From positions 1 through 12,522 of the forward strand of contig LSSN01005044.1 of the NCBI GenBank assembly GCA_001970855.1: 12,522 nt of DNA. Reading direction: 5' to 3'. Below are positions 1-8,012 of this stretch, piece by piece. The notes beneath the pieces are model-generated. The model did not search any database. It was given only the letters and a program-made list of their open reading frames with translations, and was not told the origin of the DNA. The stretch is from Smittium culicis (taxonomy: Eukaryota; Kickxellomycota; Harpellomycetes; Harpellales; Legeriomycetaceae). The stretch's first letter is position 1. Every line of letters starts with the position of its first letter. The translations under genes and the position numbers were made by a program.

Positions 1-53
1 AAAATCCACAATTAAATTAAACCATAATCAATCTCAATTTATTACAAAAATAG
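1..53 (+). other. RPB7: 3' end of RPB7 intron 1 (partial)
   Basis: The reading frame of the following exon meets an in-frame TAG at 51-53. Rpb7 proteins begin MFF(I/L)K-(D/E)-L, and the AAA GAG CTG at 54-62 gives the K-E-L part. The AAAAATAG at 46-53 is therefore best read as a 3' splice site, with a tiny first exon encoding about four residues upstream of the window. No perfect CTAAC branch site is visible in these 53 bases, so the acceptor rests mainly on protein alignment from memory. Confidence 0.75.
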
Positions 54-946
54 AAAGAGCTGACACATACTATAACTCTGCACCCGAGCTTTTTGGGCCC
101 GCAGATGCGCCAGTTCGTAACTGAAAAGCTGTACCAAGACGTCGAAGGTTCATGTACGGGCCGTTTTGGATATATAGTCACAGTTCTTGCTCTCGTCGAG
201 ATAGGTGTAGGCACCATCCTGCCGGGAAACGGAAGCGCCGAATTCAAAGTCAAGTACAGTGCCATCGTTTATAAGCCTTATAAAGGCCAAGTCGTCGACG
301 GCGTTGTTAATAACGTTAACAAGGTAATTATACCTCTCTACCCCCATTTCAAATTGTGATGCCAATCAATTTTAGTGCATTTTTTTATATTGATATGGCT
401 TATGCGTTAACTATATCTTTCGTTTTATTTTTTTAGCTCGGGTTTTTTGCTGATGTTGGGCCTTTGCAAGTCTACGTTTCGCAACATGTGAGTTCCCCAT
501 CCCCATCCACATTTTTCTTTTTTTTAAATTGTCTGTTAACAATTCAGCTAAACAATTGCAAACCTTGTTTTATATCAAAAAAATTTTTTCTCAACACTTT
601 AGTAAATATTTAATAATAAAAAAAAAATTATTAGTTGATTCCTGCTGATATGAAATTCGATCCAAATGGTAACCCACCAAACTACCACTCTGAAGATCAA
701 GTAAGCAACTCCCCCTTTTTTTTTATCTGCTCTAACTTTTTTGTTGATAAATAGATGGCTACAAATGCTTTTTTTGAAATTCAATTAAATATCCCCTTCC
801 CCTCTACTTTTTTTTCAATTACAAACTATTAGAAAATCGAAAAGGGAACGCCCGTTAGACTTAAAATTGTGGGCACAAGAGTCGACGCAACCGAAATATT
901 CGTTATTGGAACAATCAAGGAAGATTACCTCGGCGTTATTGAATAA
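54..946 (+). CDS. RPB7: RNA polymerase II subunit Rpb7 (5'-partial, spliced)
   Basis: Rpb7 pairs with Rpb4 to form the stalk of RNA polymerase II, which acts in the nucleus in initiation, nascent-RNA contact and mRNA fate. Coding exons in the window are 54-323, 437-487, 635-700 and 833-946 (stop TAA 944-946). All junctions are phase 0. They give 166 residues, and with a missing MFF(I/L)-type first exon the product is about 170 aa, close to the family length (yeast about 171). Recognisable segments are ITLHPSF near the N-terminus, [29 protein letters not shown] and GQVVDGVV in the N-terminal RNP-like half. [44 protein letters not shown] and the terminal [10 protein letters not shown] form the S1/OB half. 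It converges on the PMT gene with about 1 kb between stops. Its promoter and start codon are outside the window. The family assignment is very secure; the exon 2 start depends on alignment. Confidence 0.96.
324..436 (+). other. RPB7: RPB7 intron 2 (113 bp)
   Basis: The donor is AAG|GTAATT at 321-329 and the acceptor is a pyrimidine-rich tract ending in TTTTTTTAG at 436. A TTAAC branch-like site lies at about 407-411, some 26 nt before the acceptor. Removal joins VNNVNK to LGFFADVGP in phase 0, which restores the conserved Rpb7 order. Confidence 0.9.
488..634 (+). other. RPB7: RPB7 intron 3 (147 bp)
   Basis: The donor is CAT|GTGAGT at 485-493 and the acceptor is TTATTAG ending at 634. Removal joins YVSQH to [10 protein letters not shown], as in Rpb7 proteins. 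Branch-like sites are TTAAC near 537-541 and GCTAAAC near 547-553, both far from the acceptor. An earlier AG at 601 would put a stop codon directly after the histidine and is therefore not the productive site. Confidence 0.88.
701..832 (+). other. RPB7: RPB7 intron 4 (132 bp) with two candidate acceptors
   Basis: The donor is CAA|GTAAGC at 698-706. A good CTCTAAC branch site lies at about 730-736. The acceptor that restores the conserved Rpb7 tail (KIEKGT..GVIE) is ACTATTAG ending at 832, about 97 nt after the branch A. A nearer AATAG ending at 754 is only 19 nt from it. The two acceptors are 78 nt apart (see findings). Confidence 0.85.
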
Positions 947-1133
947 CAAACAACATCACACGTAAATAACTATTAATGCCCTGAATAGTCTCTAGATACC
1001 TTACTCTTATTTTTTATAAAAAAACAAAAAATTCCTCCATATTTTATTATACAAAGACAGCAAATAGTATGTATAGTATTTTTATTTTCCCCTCTTATTT
1101 TAAAAAAATAAATTAATTTTATATCATTTTTTC

Positions 1134-1297
1134 GGGAGGGGGGTTACTTGTTATCCAGTACACAATCTTTACCATCCCATATCACGCCTCAAACCAACTA
1201 ATAATAACCTTAACTTTTGTTGTCCCGTCCAAAAAAAAAAATTAATATGTAAATATACAATTTCAATATACAGATCTTTCGTCATTCCCCCCCTCCC
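1134..1297. repeat. Inverted G/C tracts, GGGAGGGGGG ... CCCCCCTCCC
   Basis: GGGAGGGGGG at 1134-1143 is the exact reverse complement of CCCCCCTCCC at 1288-1297, about 144 bp apart. A transcript through this region could close a strong 10-bp G:C stem in otherwise AU-rich RNA. It could equally be two independent low-complexity tracts. Confidence 0.5.
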
Positions 1298-1363
1298 ACA
1301 ATTACCGTTACAATCGCTTCATAGTCCCTCACAATCTATAAACTCAAAAATAAAAATAAAAAT

Positions 1364-1411
1364 ACGCTAATATCTAATAGTAAAAGTATGCTATTATCTA
1401 AAAGTATAAGT
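1364..1411 (+). repeat. Two tandem copies of a 24-bp unit
   Basis: Positions 1364-1387 and 1388-1411 are adjacent 24-bp units agreeing at 20 of 24 positions. Both share the core GCTA(A/T)TATCTAA. This looks like a simple local duplication in the intergenic spacer, with no evident function. Confidence 0.7.
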
Positions 1412-1459
1412 ATAAGATAAAAAACATTCGGATTAGTGTAGTGAAGAGGTTATGATTTG

Positions 1460-1477
1460 CCCCTCCCCCCCCCTCCC
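1460..1477 (-). other. Potential G-quadruplex tract
   Basis: On the - strand the sequence reads GGGAGGGGGGGGGAGGGG, which is four or more G-runs of at least three with one-base loops. It lies about 500 bp downstream of the PMT stop on the PMT-sense strand, so any PMT read-through transcript would carry it. Formation and function are inference. Confidence 0.45.
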
Positions 1478-1983
1478 ATACCTATACAAATTCCCCTCAA
1501 CCTTCCTTGATAAGCTCCAACCAACAAAAGTAGGAAATATCTAATTGAACTGAAGTAGAAAAATATAAAAGGGGAAGGGGGATATGGGCAAATTGCGACA
1601 AAGGAATGAAAAAAAAAATGCTGGTGGAGTTATGGGATGGGAAGGGAGCAGCTTAATTTGTTTTGAATAACCAGATTAAATATTATTAAAAAAAAAAATG
1701 GTTGCGGAGATGAATGTGTACAATATTTGATGATACAAATTTTTTTATAATCAAAAAAGATTAAAATTCATTGTAAATAGACAAAAAAAAAAAAAAAGAA
1801 AAACCGCGTTTTGTTGTATTGTAAAATAGAACTTTTTATTAAAAAGAATAAAAAAAAAAAGTAAAGTTTAGAGTGCGTGGAAAGAGGAGCAAAAGGATTG
1901 GGATAAATAAAAGTTAAGTATAAATTGAAGGCTGAAAGCTAAATATATTTTTTTAAAAAAAAAAATTCGAGATATGGACATGA

Positions 1984-4589
1984 TCACATTTTGTGGTAGC
2001 TGTCGTAAATGTTCCAAGTGGGCAACCATTGTCTGTATTTCAAGTTTTTAGGGTCTCTGACGTATCCGAACGTATATGGCATGAAAATCAAAAAACCAGT
2101 AATTGAGAGGGCTAGATATAAGCTAAACACCAGAATGGGAACGAACTTGCCGACTTTTTTAGTTGCTTTTGATGGTCCGCTGTTGACGCTTGGCGAATTG
2201 CTGCCAAGAAGCAAGGGGATGAAGTGAGTAGAAAAGAATTCAAGCTCGAATGCGAGTAAGAGGTAAGAGAAGTACTGAGCAGGCAAGTAGTGGTGCATGT
2301 AAGTGACTCTGCCCATTAAAAAGAATGGCATGTAATGGAGGAACCAGCCAAACCATAGGAACTTGCCTTGATTCCAGTACAATTCGCAGAGTTCAGTCGA
2401 GTTCAAGTAGCCTCTATTGCAGATGTTAGCATCTCTAGAGATGGCAGAGTTGGAGCCTGATCTGGCGGAGAAAATAGGCGAGCCAATTTTTTCGTCTGAG
2501 AATAAATTATCGCTGGAGTTCATTAGATCGGCAGTAGAAGTTAATGATGATAACTTATCGACATTCTTAGCATTGCGTTTAGAGTTTGCGATGAGAATAA
2601 GAAGAGTGAGAGGGAACATAATAGTACCGACAGTTGATGACCACCATGTAAATGGATTACCGATCTGGTAATATTTGATCTCACCATTATGCCAAGATCC
2701 GTTCAATCTCATTGGGAAAATCAAGAATGGCCAAGTGATGGGGTCACTTTCCAAGTGATTATATTTTTCTCTATCAGGGACCAGACCATTATTAGTTTTA
2801 GCCATTTGGAAATTTAAATAGATGAAACTTTTAAGGAATGATGGTTTTTTAACGTTAATAGCAGTATCTGCCAAGAGGGGAGTAGCGTGCCTTTCAATAA
2901 CCCATTCAACTGCATCAGATGTTGGTTCTTTTTGAGCAACAACAACGCTTTGATCAAAACCCCAAGGTGGGTAACGAGAGCCTGGAGCAGATAAGTACAA
3001 ACCAGTTGCTTTGTTTTTGAGCATGAAGACGACACTGATAGTTTTGAGTTTATTTGATTGAATAACGCCAGAATCCTTAACGAAAACGAATTGCCAAGTG
3101 TAAATGTCACTGTTGACGTTTTTATTTTTATTTGGATCAATGCAACTAACTTCTTTGTGTTTTGCTTCAACAATGGAATTGTAAGAATTATCAGCAGTTA
3201 AATATTGCTTTGTGTTTTGGTGGAATAAACGAACGTACTGGTTTTCAAGGACATATCGAGGGGAAGGTAATTTATCAGTACCGTCTGTAGGTTTGGTGTA
3301 ATTGAAGCCAATCGGTTCATCAACACCTTCAATGATAAATTTGCTGTTGTTGTCGTCAAAGCCGTAGCAGGTAACTTGTTGGCGCAATGAACCGGATGGG
3401 TACTTGCTCGAGTGAGAGTGCAAGTAGCCAGCACCAGATTGCATAGAACGGATAGAGATTTCAGAACCAAGGGCAATCAAATATGGCTGGTGGCCTAAGT
3501 GATTACCTTTGAGGTGAACTTGGAAAGCGGGGAACATGTCTTTATCCCCAGTGCCTGATTTGTCTAAGATCATAAAGTGAATTTTGAAGCAGAGCATGTA
3601 AACTAGTGTGGGGATGACAATAAGACCAACGATTCTGGAGCCCCAGTGTTTTGCGTGGGTAATACTATCCATTTTCAAGTCACCGAATTTTTCAAACAAG
3701 TCTTCGACAGTAGCTAAACCGACAAGGGCAACACAGAACAGACCAACCCATTTTGAGCTTAAAACGCAGCCCAAATTGAAGCCAGTTAATAACAGGTAAA
3801 TGTACCACTTTGGAGAGAAGCTTTTGTGAGAGCAGGTAAAGAATAGGACGGCGAACATTAGACTAGTGCCTGTGAAAAAGAGAAGAGGTTCATCGAGCAA
3901 GATAAATCGACTCATGACGCAGAGGGCATTATCAAAAAGGATAAAAGTGGCACCAAGTAAGCAATACTTTTTGCGCAAATTCATAGCGCGTAAAGTGACG
4001 TAAGCGATAGGGACGAGAAAGACGCCATACATGGCGATTTGTACACGCATGAAGGTATAGTTGACGTATTTTGGGTATCTTCCTTTGAAGTTGAAAGTTC
4101 CGTTATGTCCAGCAATGAGTTCAGCAAGCCCTACAAGCATTTTAGCAAGAGGGGGATGGACGTCATGGTAAAAAGTTCTGTTCAAGTAATAAGCGCCAAA
4201 TTTTCCAAAGTGAGATTCGTCCCAGGTGACCTGGTCTCTTTTACCGATTTTGTAAAGACGAGTGAAGAGCGAGAGGGCAGTGAGGATAGCCAAAGCTAGG
4301 TAGTCATATTTATCCAAGGAAAAATCCTATATCGAATATAATAAAATTGTTAGCTTAAAAAATAAAAAGAAGTGGAGTTGAATAAATATGTATTAAAAAT
4401 GAGAATAGGGCGAGAGTAAGTTACATTAGAATAACCAAAAATATTGAATTTTTTTGGGGATCTGAATTCTTTGTCGGACTTTTCTTCTTTGGTAGCAAGT
4501 TGCTGACTCTTTCCCAGAGAATAATCAGAGGAAGAAGAGTACTCGTCCTCAAGTAACACGCGAGGTCTACGCCTTGTAATATTAGACAT
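1984..4589 (-). CDS. Dolichyl-phosphate-mannose protein mannosyltransferase, PMT2 family
   Basis: The enzyme transfers mannose from dolichyl-phosphate-mannose to Ser/Thr of secretory proteins in the ER; PMT2-family members normally pair with a PMT1-family partner. Exon 1 is 4589-4425 (55 codons, polar cytosolic N-terminus) and exon 2 is 4326-1984; the product is 835 aa. Domains in full-length numbering: N-terminal membrane PMT domain about 64-305, with the luminal Asp-Glu pair at 91-92 in VTWDESHFGKFG followed by FYHDVHPPLAKMLVGL; RFILLDEPLLFF about 195-206; KSGTGD about 311-316. Three MIR-type repeats follow at roughly 342-388, 415-471 and 483-535. The C-terminal membrane block is about 610-805, with WFLHYMPFFLMGRVTYMHHYLPA. 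Sequons such as N104, N130, N144 and N397 lie in luminal loops. WDE, FGKFG and MGRVTYxHHYLP point to the PMT2 family rather than PMT1 or PMT4. I cannot tell a PMT2 from a PMT3 or PMT6 orthologue. The loop before the last three membrane segments is unusually long and Ser/Asn-rich (about 636-705). Without exon 1 the frame of exon 2 has no ATG near its start. Confidence 0.96.
4327..4424 (-). other. PMT gene intron (98 bp)
   Basis: On the - strand the donor is AAT|GTAACT (exon ends at 4425) and the acceptor is CGATATAG|GAT (exon resumes at 4326). A GCTAAC branch site at 4354-4349 is about 23 nt from the acceptor. Splicing is phase 0 and joins NIFGYSN to DFSLDKYDY. This links a 55-codon ATG-started exon to the long frame, which otherwise begins without an ATG. 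Confidence 0.88.
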
Positions 4590-4642
4590 CCTTAATTATA
4601 AACCGACTTTTTTTTCCCCTGGATAGCTGAGAGGGAAGAAAC

Positions 4643-4650
4643 GTTTTATA
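4643..4650 (-). promoter_or_regulatory. Candidate TATA box of the PMT gene
   Basis: The - strand reads TATAAAAC here, about 60 bp upstream of the PMT ATG at 4589. It matches the TATAAA consensus and lies at a sensible distance, but the AT-rich background makes chance matches common. Confidence 0.45.
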
Positions 4651-4805
4651 AGTAAGTTAAGAAAGCGATAACAGCTAACTGATTAGAGATAAGGAGGTGG
4701 ATATAATGTTATAAAAGATATATATTTCTTATTCTTATGCCTGAAAGAAGAAGTTAATTGCAGATGTATGAAGTTTAGAAATGAAGATAACAGAGGAATG
4801 CAGGC

Positions 4806-4826
4806 TTGTTTGTTTGTTCGTTCGTT
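4806..4826 (+). repeat. TTTG/TTCG tetranucleotide microsatellite
   Basis: About five tandem tetramers, two TTTG then two TTCG with partial units at the ends. It is a simple repeat in the PMT upstream region. Confidence 0.7.
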
Positions 4827-5148
4827 AGTGAGGGGGTGTTTAGAAAGCTGAAGTGGGTTGTTAAGTGGAGTAGATATAGGGAGTGGACAATGAGTGTAAG
4901 TATAGGCGTAATAGTTTATTTCAAACTTTCTGGGACAAAAGAGAAACAAAAAAGCACTATGATCAGACAATATCAGTAAAACTTTTAGCTGATATGATTA
5001 TAGTTTGCAGAAATTAGTAAAGTAATATTTATTTTGCCAAACACAAATATAATTTAGCCTATTTCATAATTTCTTTTAAATAAGCGATTAAAGCTCAGCC
5101 AATAAATTATTCGTATTACAGTAAAAAATGAAATGTACCTTGATTTTG

Positions 5149-5657
5149 GCGAATCATCAGCAGATATATATTCTACATTTCTGAATCAGCGAATCATTAT
5201 CGCTCATTTATGATTAAAGCCTTCGAATCACTTGAATTGATTGCACAGAAATTCCCAGACCTTTTCTATCTACCCTCTAATAGTGTAATTCTAATAAATT
5301 CCCATTCGCGGGAATAGTGAATGTGATGCAGCCAATAGCTCATAGCAGATGTATACAGCGAATAGGTAGCGACTACATGCTACTAGTAGACTGACTGCTT
5401 TGCTATTAAACCCAACCTATTACATAACTCGGCGACAATTTCCCTTTTATTTTCCAAGACTAACTTTATTCGCCAAAAGAAAATGTCCTTACTTTTTCAG
5501 CTCAGCTTTTAATTCTTTCCCATCCAGAAGATTTTATATTATGATTATATTGATTCGCCAGTAATTTATACGCTGCTATCTATTTGCTGTTTTTCTATTC
5601 CAAGCCAATACTATTTAATATATCGGAATTTTATTGCCTTCATTGATCATTATTCGC
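5149..5657. repeat. Cluster of seven GCGAAT/ATTCGC hexamers
   Basis: Exact GCGAAT occurs at 5149, 5189 and 5358, and its complement ATTCGC at 5304, 5468, 5553 and 5652. Several share wider context: GCGAATCA at 5149 and 5189, and GGCGAATCA on the - strand at 5553. Near variants are TTCGAATCA at 5222 and ATTCG at 5109. In AT-rich DNA fewer than one copy would be expected over 500 bp. It could be a set of protein-binding sites or decayed transposon subterminal repeats. The same core recurs in the element at 11.5-12.0 kb. Confidence 0.6.
5290..5480. other. Locally GC-richer non-coding island with small palindromes
   Basis: Hand counts give about 43% GC for 5341-5400 and 37% for 5401-5460, against 13-28% in sampled lines farther right. 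It contains the perfect palindrome CTACTAGTAG (5380-5389) and a 5-bp stem GTAGC/GCTAC (5366-5370 with 5379-5383). No ORF or tRNA is visible. A structured RNA or a regulatory site is possible, but I cannot assign one. Confidence 0.35.
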
Positions 5658-5905
5658 TATAGTAAAAATATCAAATTCAGCCTACCGCTCATGATAGGAT
5701 AAAACAGCTTTTACCATTCAAAGCCACAAAATATCTTGCGCATCAAATCAAAAATTCAAAACAAAAAATATAAACTAATTGTCCTACACATGAAAAAATA
5801 GAAAACATCATTCACGCTAACTTTTTTATTGTTATCAAATTACCTTCGCCACGCCCTTCCCCTCACAACTGCTAAACTACCAACTACCACCGCAAGAATT
5901 TCTTA
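5658..5905. other. Transition intergenic stretch, nothing identified
   Basis: AT-rich sequence without an ORF or obvious structure, leading into the more extreme AT-rich block. I see no RNA gene here. Confidence 0.6.
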
Positions 5906-5920
5906 TTTAATTTAATTTAA
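5906..5920 (+). repeat. (TTTAA)3 microsatellite
   Basis: Three perfect TTTAA units. A simple repeat at the start of the most AT-rich section. Confidence 0.7.
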
Positions 5921-7345
5921 ATACTGATCAAATTCACGTTTACTTATCACATTCACAGATGGTTTAATATTTTTGATCCCCAAATCGAGCCAGTTGTGTT
6001 CAGCTAAAATACTTAAATTCAGGAACCTAAAGAAATATTGGAATATTGAAAAGTAAACGCAAATAATAATTTACTTGAAAATCACAAACGATTCAATAAA
6101 TTAATTTTTTTTACTAGTATTGGACGGGAAAGGGTTAAATAAATAAATTCTAAAAAAAAATTGTTTTTAATTATTTTTTTCATTTCTGAGCTAAACTATA
6201 TCTGTATAAAACATCTCGAACAATAAATAGCTTCAATTAAGTATACTATACAATATCCTTTATTATTTAAATATAATCATTTTATGAGTTATACTTTATT
6301 GAATTCAATCCCACTCGAGGCAAATATGCGTTGGCTTGATATTTTTACAGAGTGATCAATATACAATTTAAATTTGCTTTATATGGTCAATATATTATGC
6401 AAAAAAAAAAAAAAATTCATTTATCATTTCCACTTTTTTCAAGATCACTGAACTCTTTTAATTCATCGCCTTTAATAATTAGATGCATTCGCATTTGTTG
6501 GACACTTCTTACTACTTCCAAAGTACATGAAACTTTATATAAAAACTCATTAATCCTTTTTTCCATTCAATCTCTCTCAAATTTAATATTATTAATGCAC
6601 TAAAAAAATGATTTTCTATCAACTATAAAACTTCAAATATTTATCAAAGGATTAAATCCACATTTGAATTATATTAAAATATAGAAAAACAAAAGTTACC
6701 TTTTTAGATCATATAATCTAGAAAACAAAAATGAAATGAAATTGTCTGATCCCATTTAAAGGTAAAACGTAGATGCAAAAATACTTTTAGTATGTTTTAA
6801 ATATTTATTAATTTCGTATATGCAATAGAATATTGTCGCAACAAAGAAATATCAATCGATCTTTAAATCACAAAGTTTTTTTATTATTATTCAAGTTCAA
6901 TTTCGACGAAATAAGATTTAATAATAGCTGATGAGTCAATTAGATAGATTTTTTAAAAAAAAAAACAAGATAAACTCGTATTAATTTTTTTTTTTTAAAA
7001 AAAGGCTTTTGATTACACTAATAGTATTTTCACTTCATTTTTTACTTTAATAATTGATTGTTAAGCACGATAATATGTTATATAAACATTAACTGTTTCT
7101 TTTCTTGTGTAGATTTTATTAAGATATAAAAATGTATAAAAAAATCAAAAAAATTTTATTTTCAATGGCAACCAAAAAATAAAAAACTAAACAAAATTTA
7201 CAAAAAACTCGAAATTAACTTTTCTCATATTAAATTTATTGATCACTAATCTCAAGTTAAGATGAATTTGAGCCTATATAAAATTCTAGAAAAAAAAACC
7301 AAACATAAATTAAAGAAAGGTGGAGAAAGTGGAACTCTCTGATAA

Positions 7346-7359
7346 ATATATATATATAT
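7346..7359. repeat. (AT)7 microsatellite
   Basis: Seven uninterrupted AT dinucleotides. Confidence 0.8.
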
Positions 7360-8000
7360 CAATATTCAGATTTAAGCTAGGATTTCTTCATCTAGTTTTA
7401 GTAGCTTTCGTAGATCCTTTATAGTACTGGTTTTTTATCTTAATGGCTTTTTTTTTTATTCTCGGATTTTATGAACATAATTATTTTAATGACTTCTATA
7501 CAGATTAAAATTTGGCGATAATAGTTTTTATAATTTAAATTTGAGCAGTGTGTTGTTTATTAATAAGTTTATATATATGTATAATACACAATCAAAACAT
7601 GCAAACTTGATATTGTTGTAGTAGTGCGCAAATTGCACACGCTTGCAAGTCATTTTAATAGAGGGTTTAAATATTTAAAATGTATTTTTTATCACAATCA
7701 AGATTCTTTATAAAAAGATGATCAAATGATTAGTGACCAGAATTTACAAAGAAAAAAATTTTATCAACTAAAAGAAAATTGAAAAAAAACCAATAGCGGA
7801 TGATAGAAATAAATTGCATAAGATGACTTTATTTGATCTTATAAAGAATTATAATACAGCCTGAAATGAAGGAAATTATTACAAAGAAATTAAGAGTTCT
7901 ATGGATTAATATTTGACCTAAACATGTTTATAAAAATAAATAATATGTACATGAAATGAGGAACTTGTATATAGACCAAAGTTTGGAAAGTATTTAGGTA

Positions 8001-8012
8001 ATGGGTACCCAT
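8001..8012. repeat. 12-bp perfect palindrome ATGGGTACCCAT
   Basis: A perfect palindrome with six G/C bases inside very AT-rich DNA. Eleven bases around it (TAATGGGTACC, 7999-8009) recur exactly at 10254-10264. No function is assigned. Confidence 0.6.

Larger units (their letters stand above)
947..1983. other. Convergent intergenic region between RPB7 and PMT
   Basis: About 1 kb lies between the two stop codons and serves as the 3' flank of both genes. No ORF, tRNA or other RNA gene is recognisable. It holds many runs of 7-15 A or T, C-tracts and G-tracts, and a 24-bp imperfect tandem repeat. T-rich/A-rich stretches just after each stop (for example 1010-1050 for RPB7 and 1950-1970 for PMT) could serve polyadenylation, but I see no decisive signal. 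Its length is large for convergent yeast genes. Confidence 0.7.
4590..5148. other. 5' flank of the PMT gene, no other gene seen
   Basis: This is the presumed PMT promoter region. A 95-codon open frame on the - strand (4970-4683) is low in complexity (Phe/Leu/Ser/Asn/Thr-rich) with no recognisable domain, and I do not count it as a gene. Apart from the TATA candidate and a TTTG/TTCG tetranucleotide tract I see no defined element. Confidence 0.6.

Noticed and set aside
1089..1153. GGGGGTTACTTG near 1141 as a second copy of the MITE end
   Set aside because: Only 10 of 12 bases match, within a G-run, and no partner end is visible.
3608..3799. Plus-strand open frames inside the PMT gene
   Set aside because: Antisense shadows of the PMT coding sequence.
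4683..4970. 95-codon open frame on the - strand upstream of PMT
   Set aside because: Low complexity, no domain, lies in the presumed PMT promoter; looks like a chance frame.
5218..5235. TTCGAATC resembling a tRNA T-loop/B box
   Set aside because: The flanking bases do not form a T-stem next to the loop and there is no A box or acceptor stem.
5322..5415. Possible C/D-box snoRNA (TGATG ... CTGA with AATAG/CTATT flanks)
   Set aside because: The C box is imperfect and the terminal stem lies too far from the boxes; kept only as a hint.
6352..6603. 83-codon open frame on the + strand
   Set aside because: Contains a poly-Lys run from an A-homopolymer and Ser/Leu/Ile-rich low complexity; no recognisable family.
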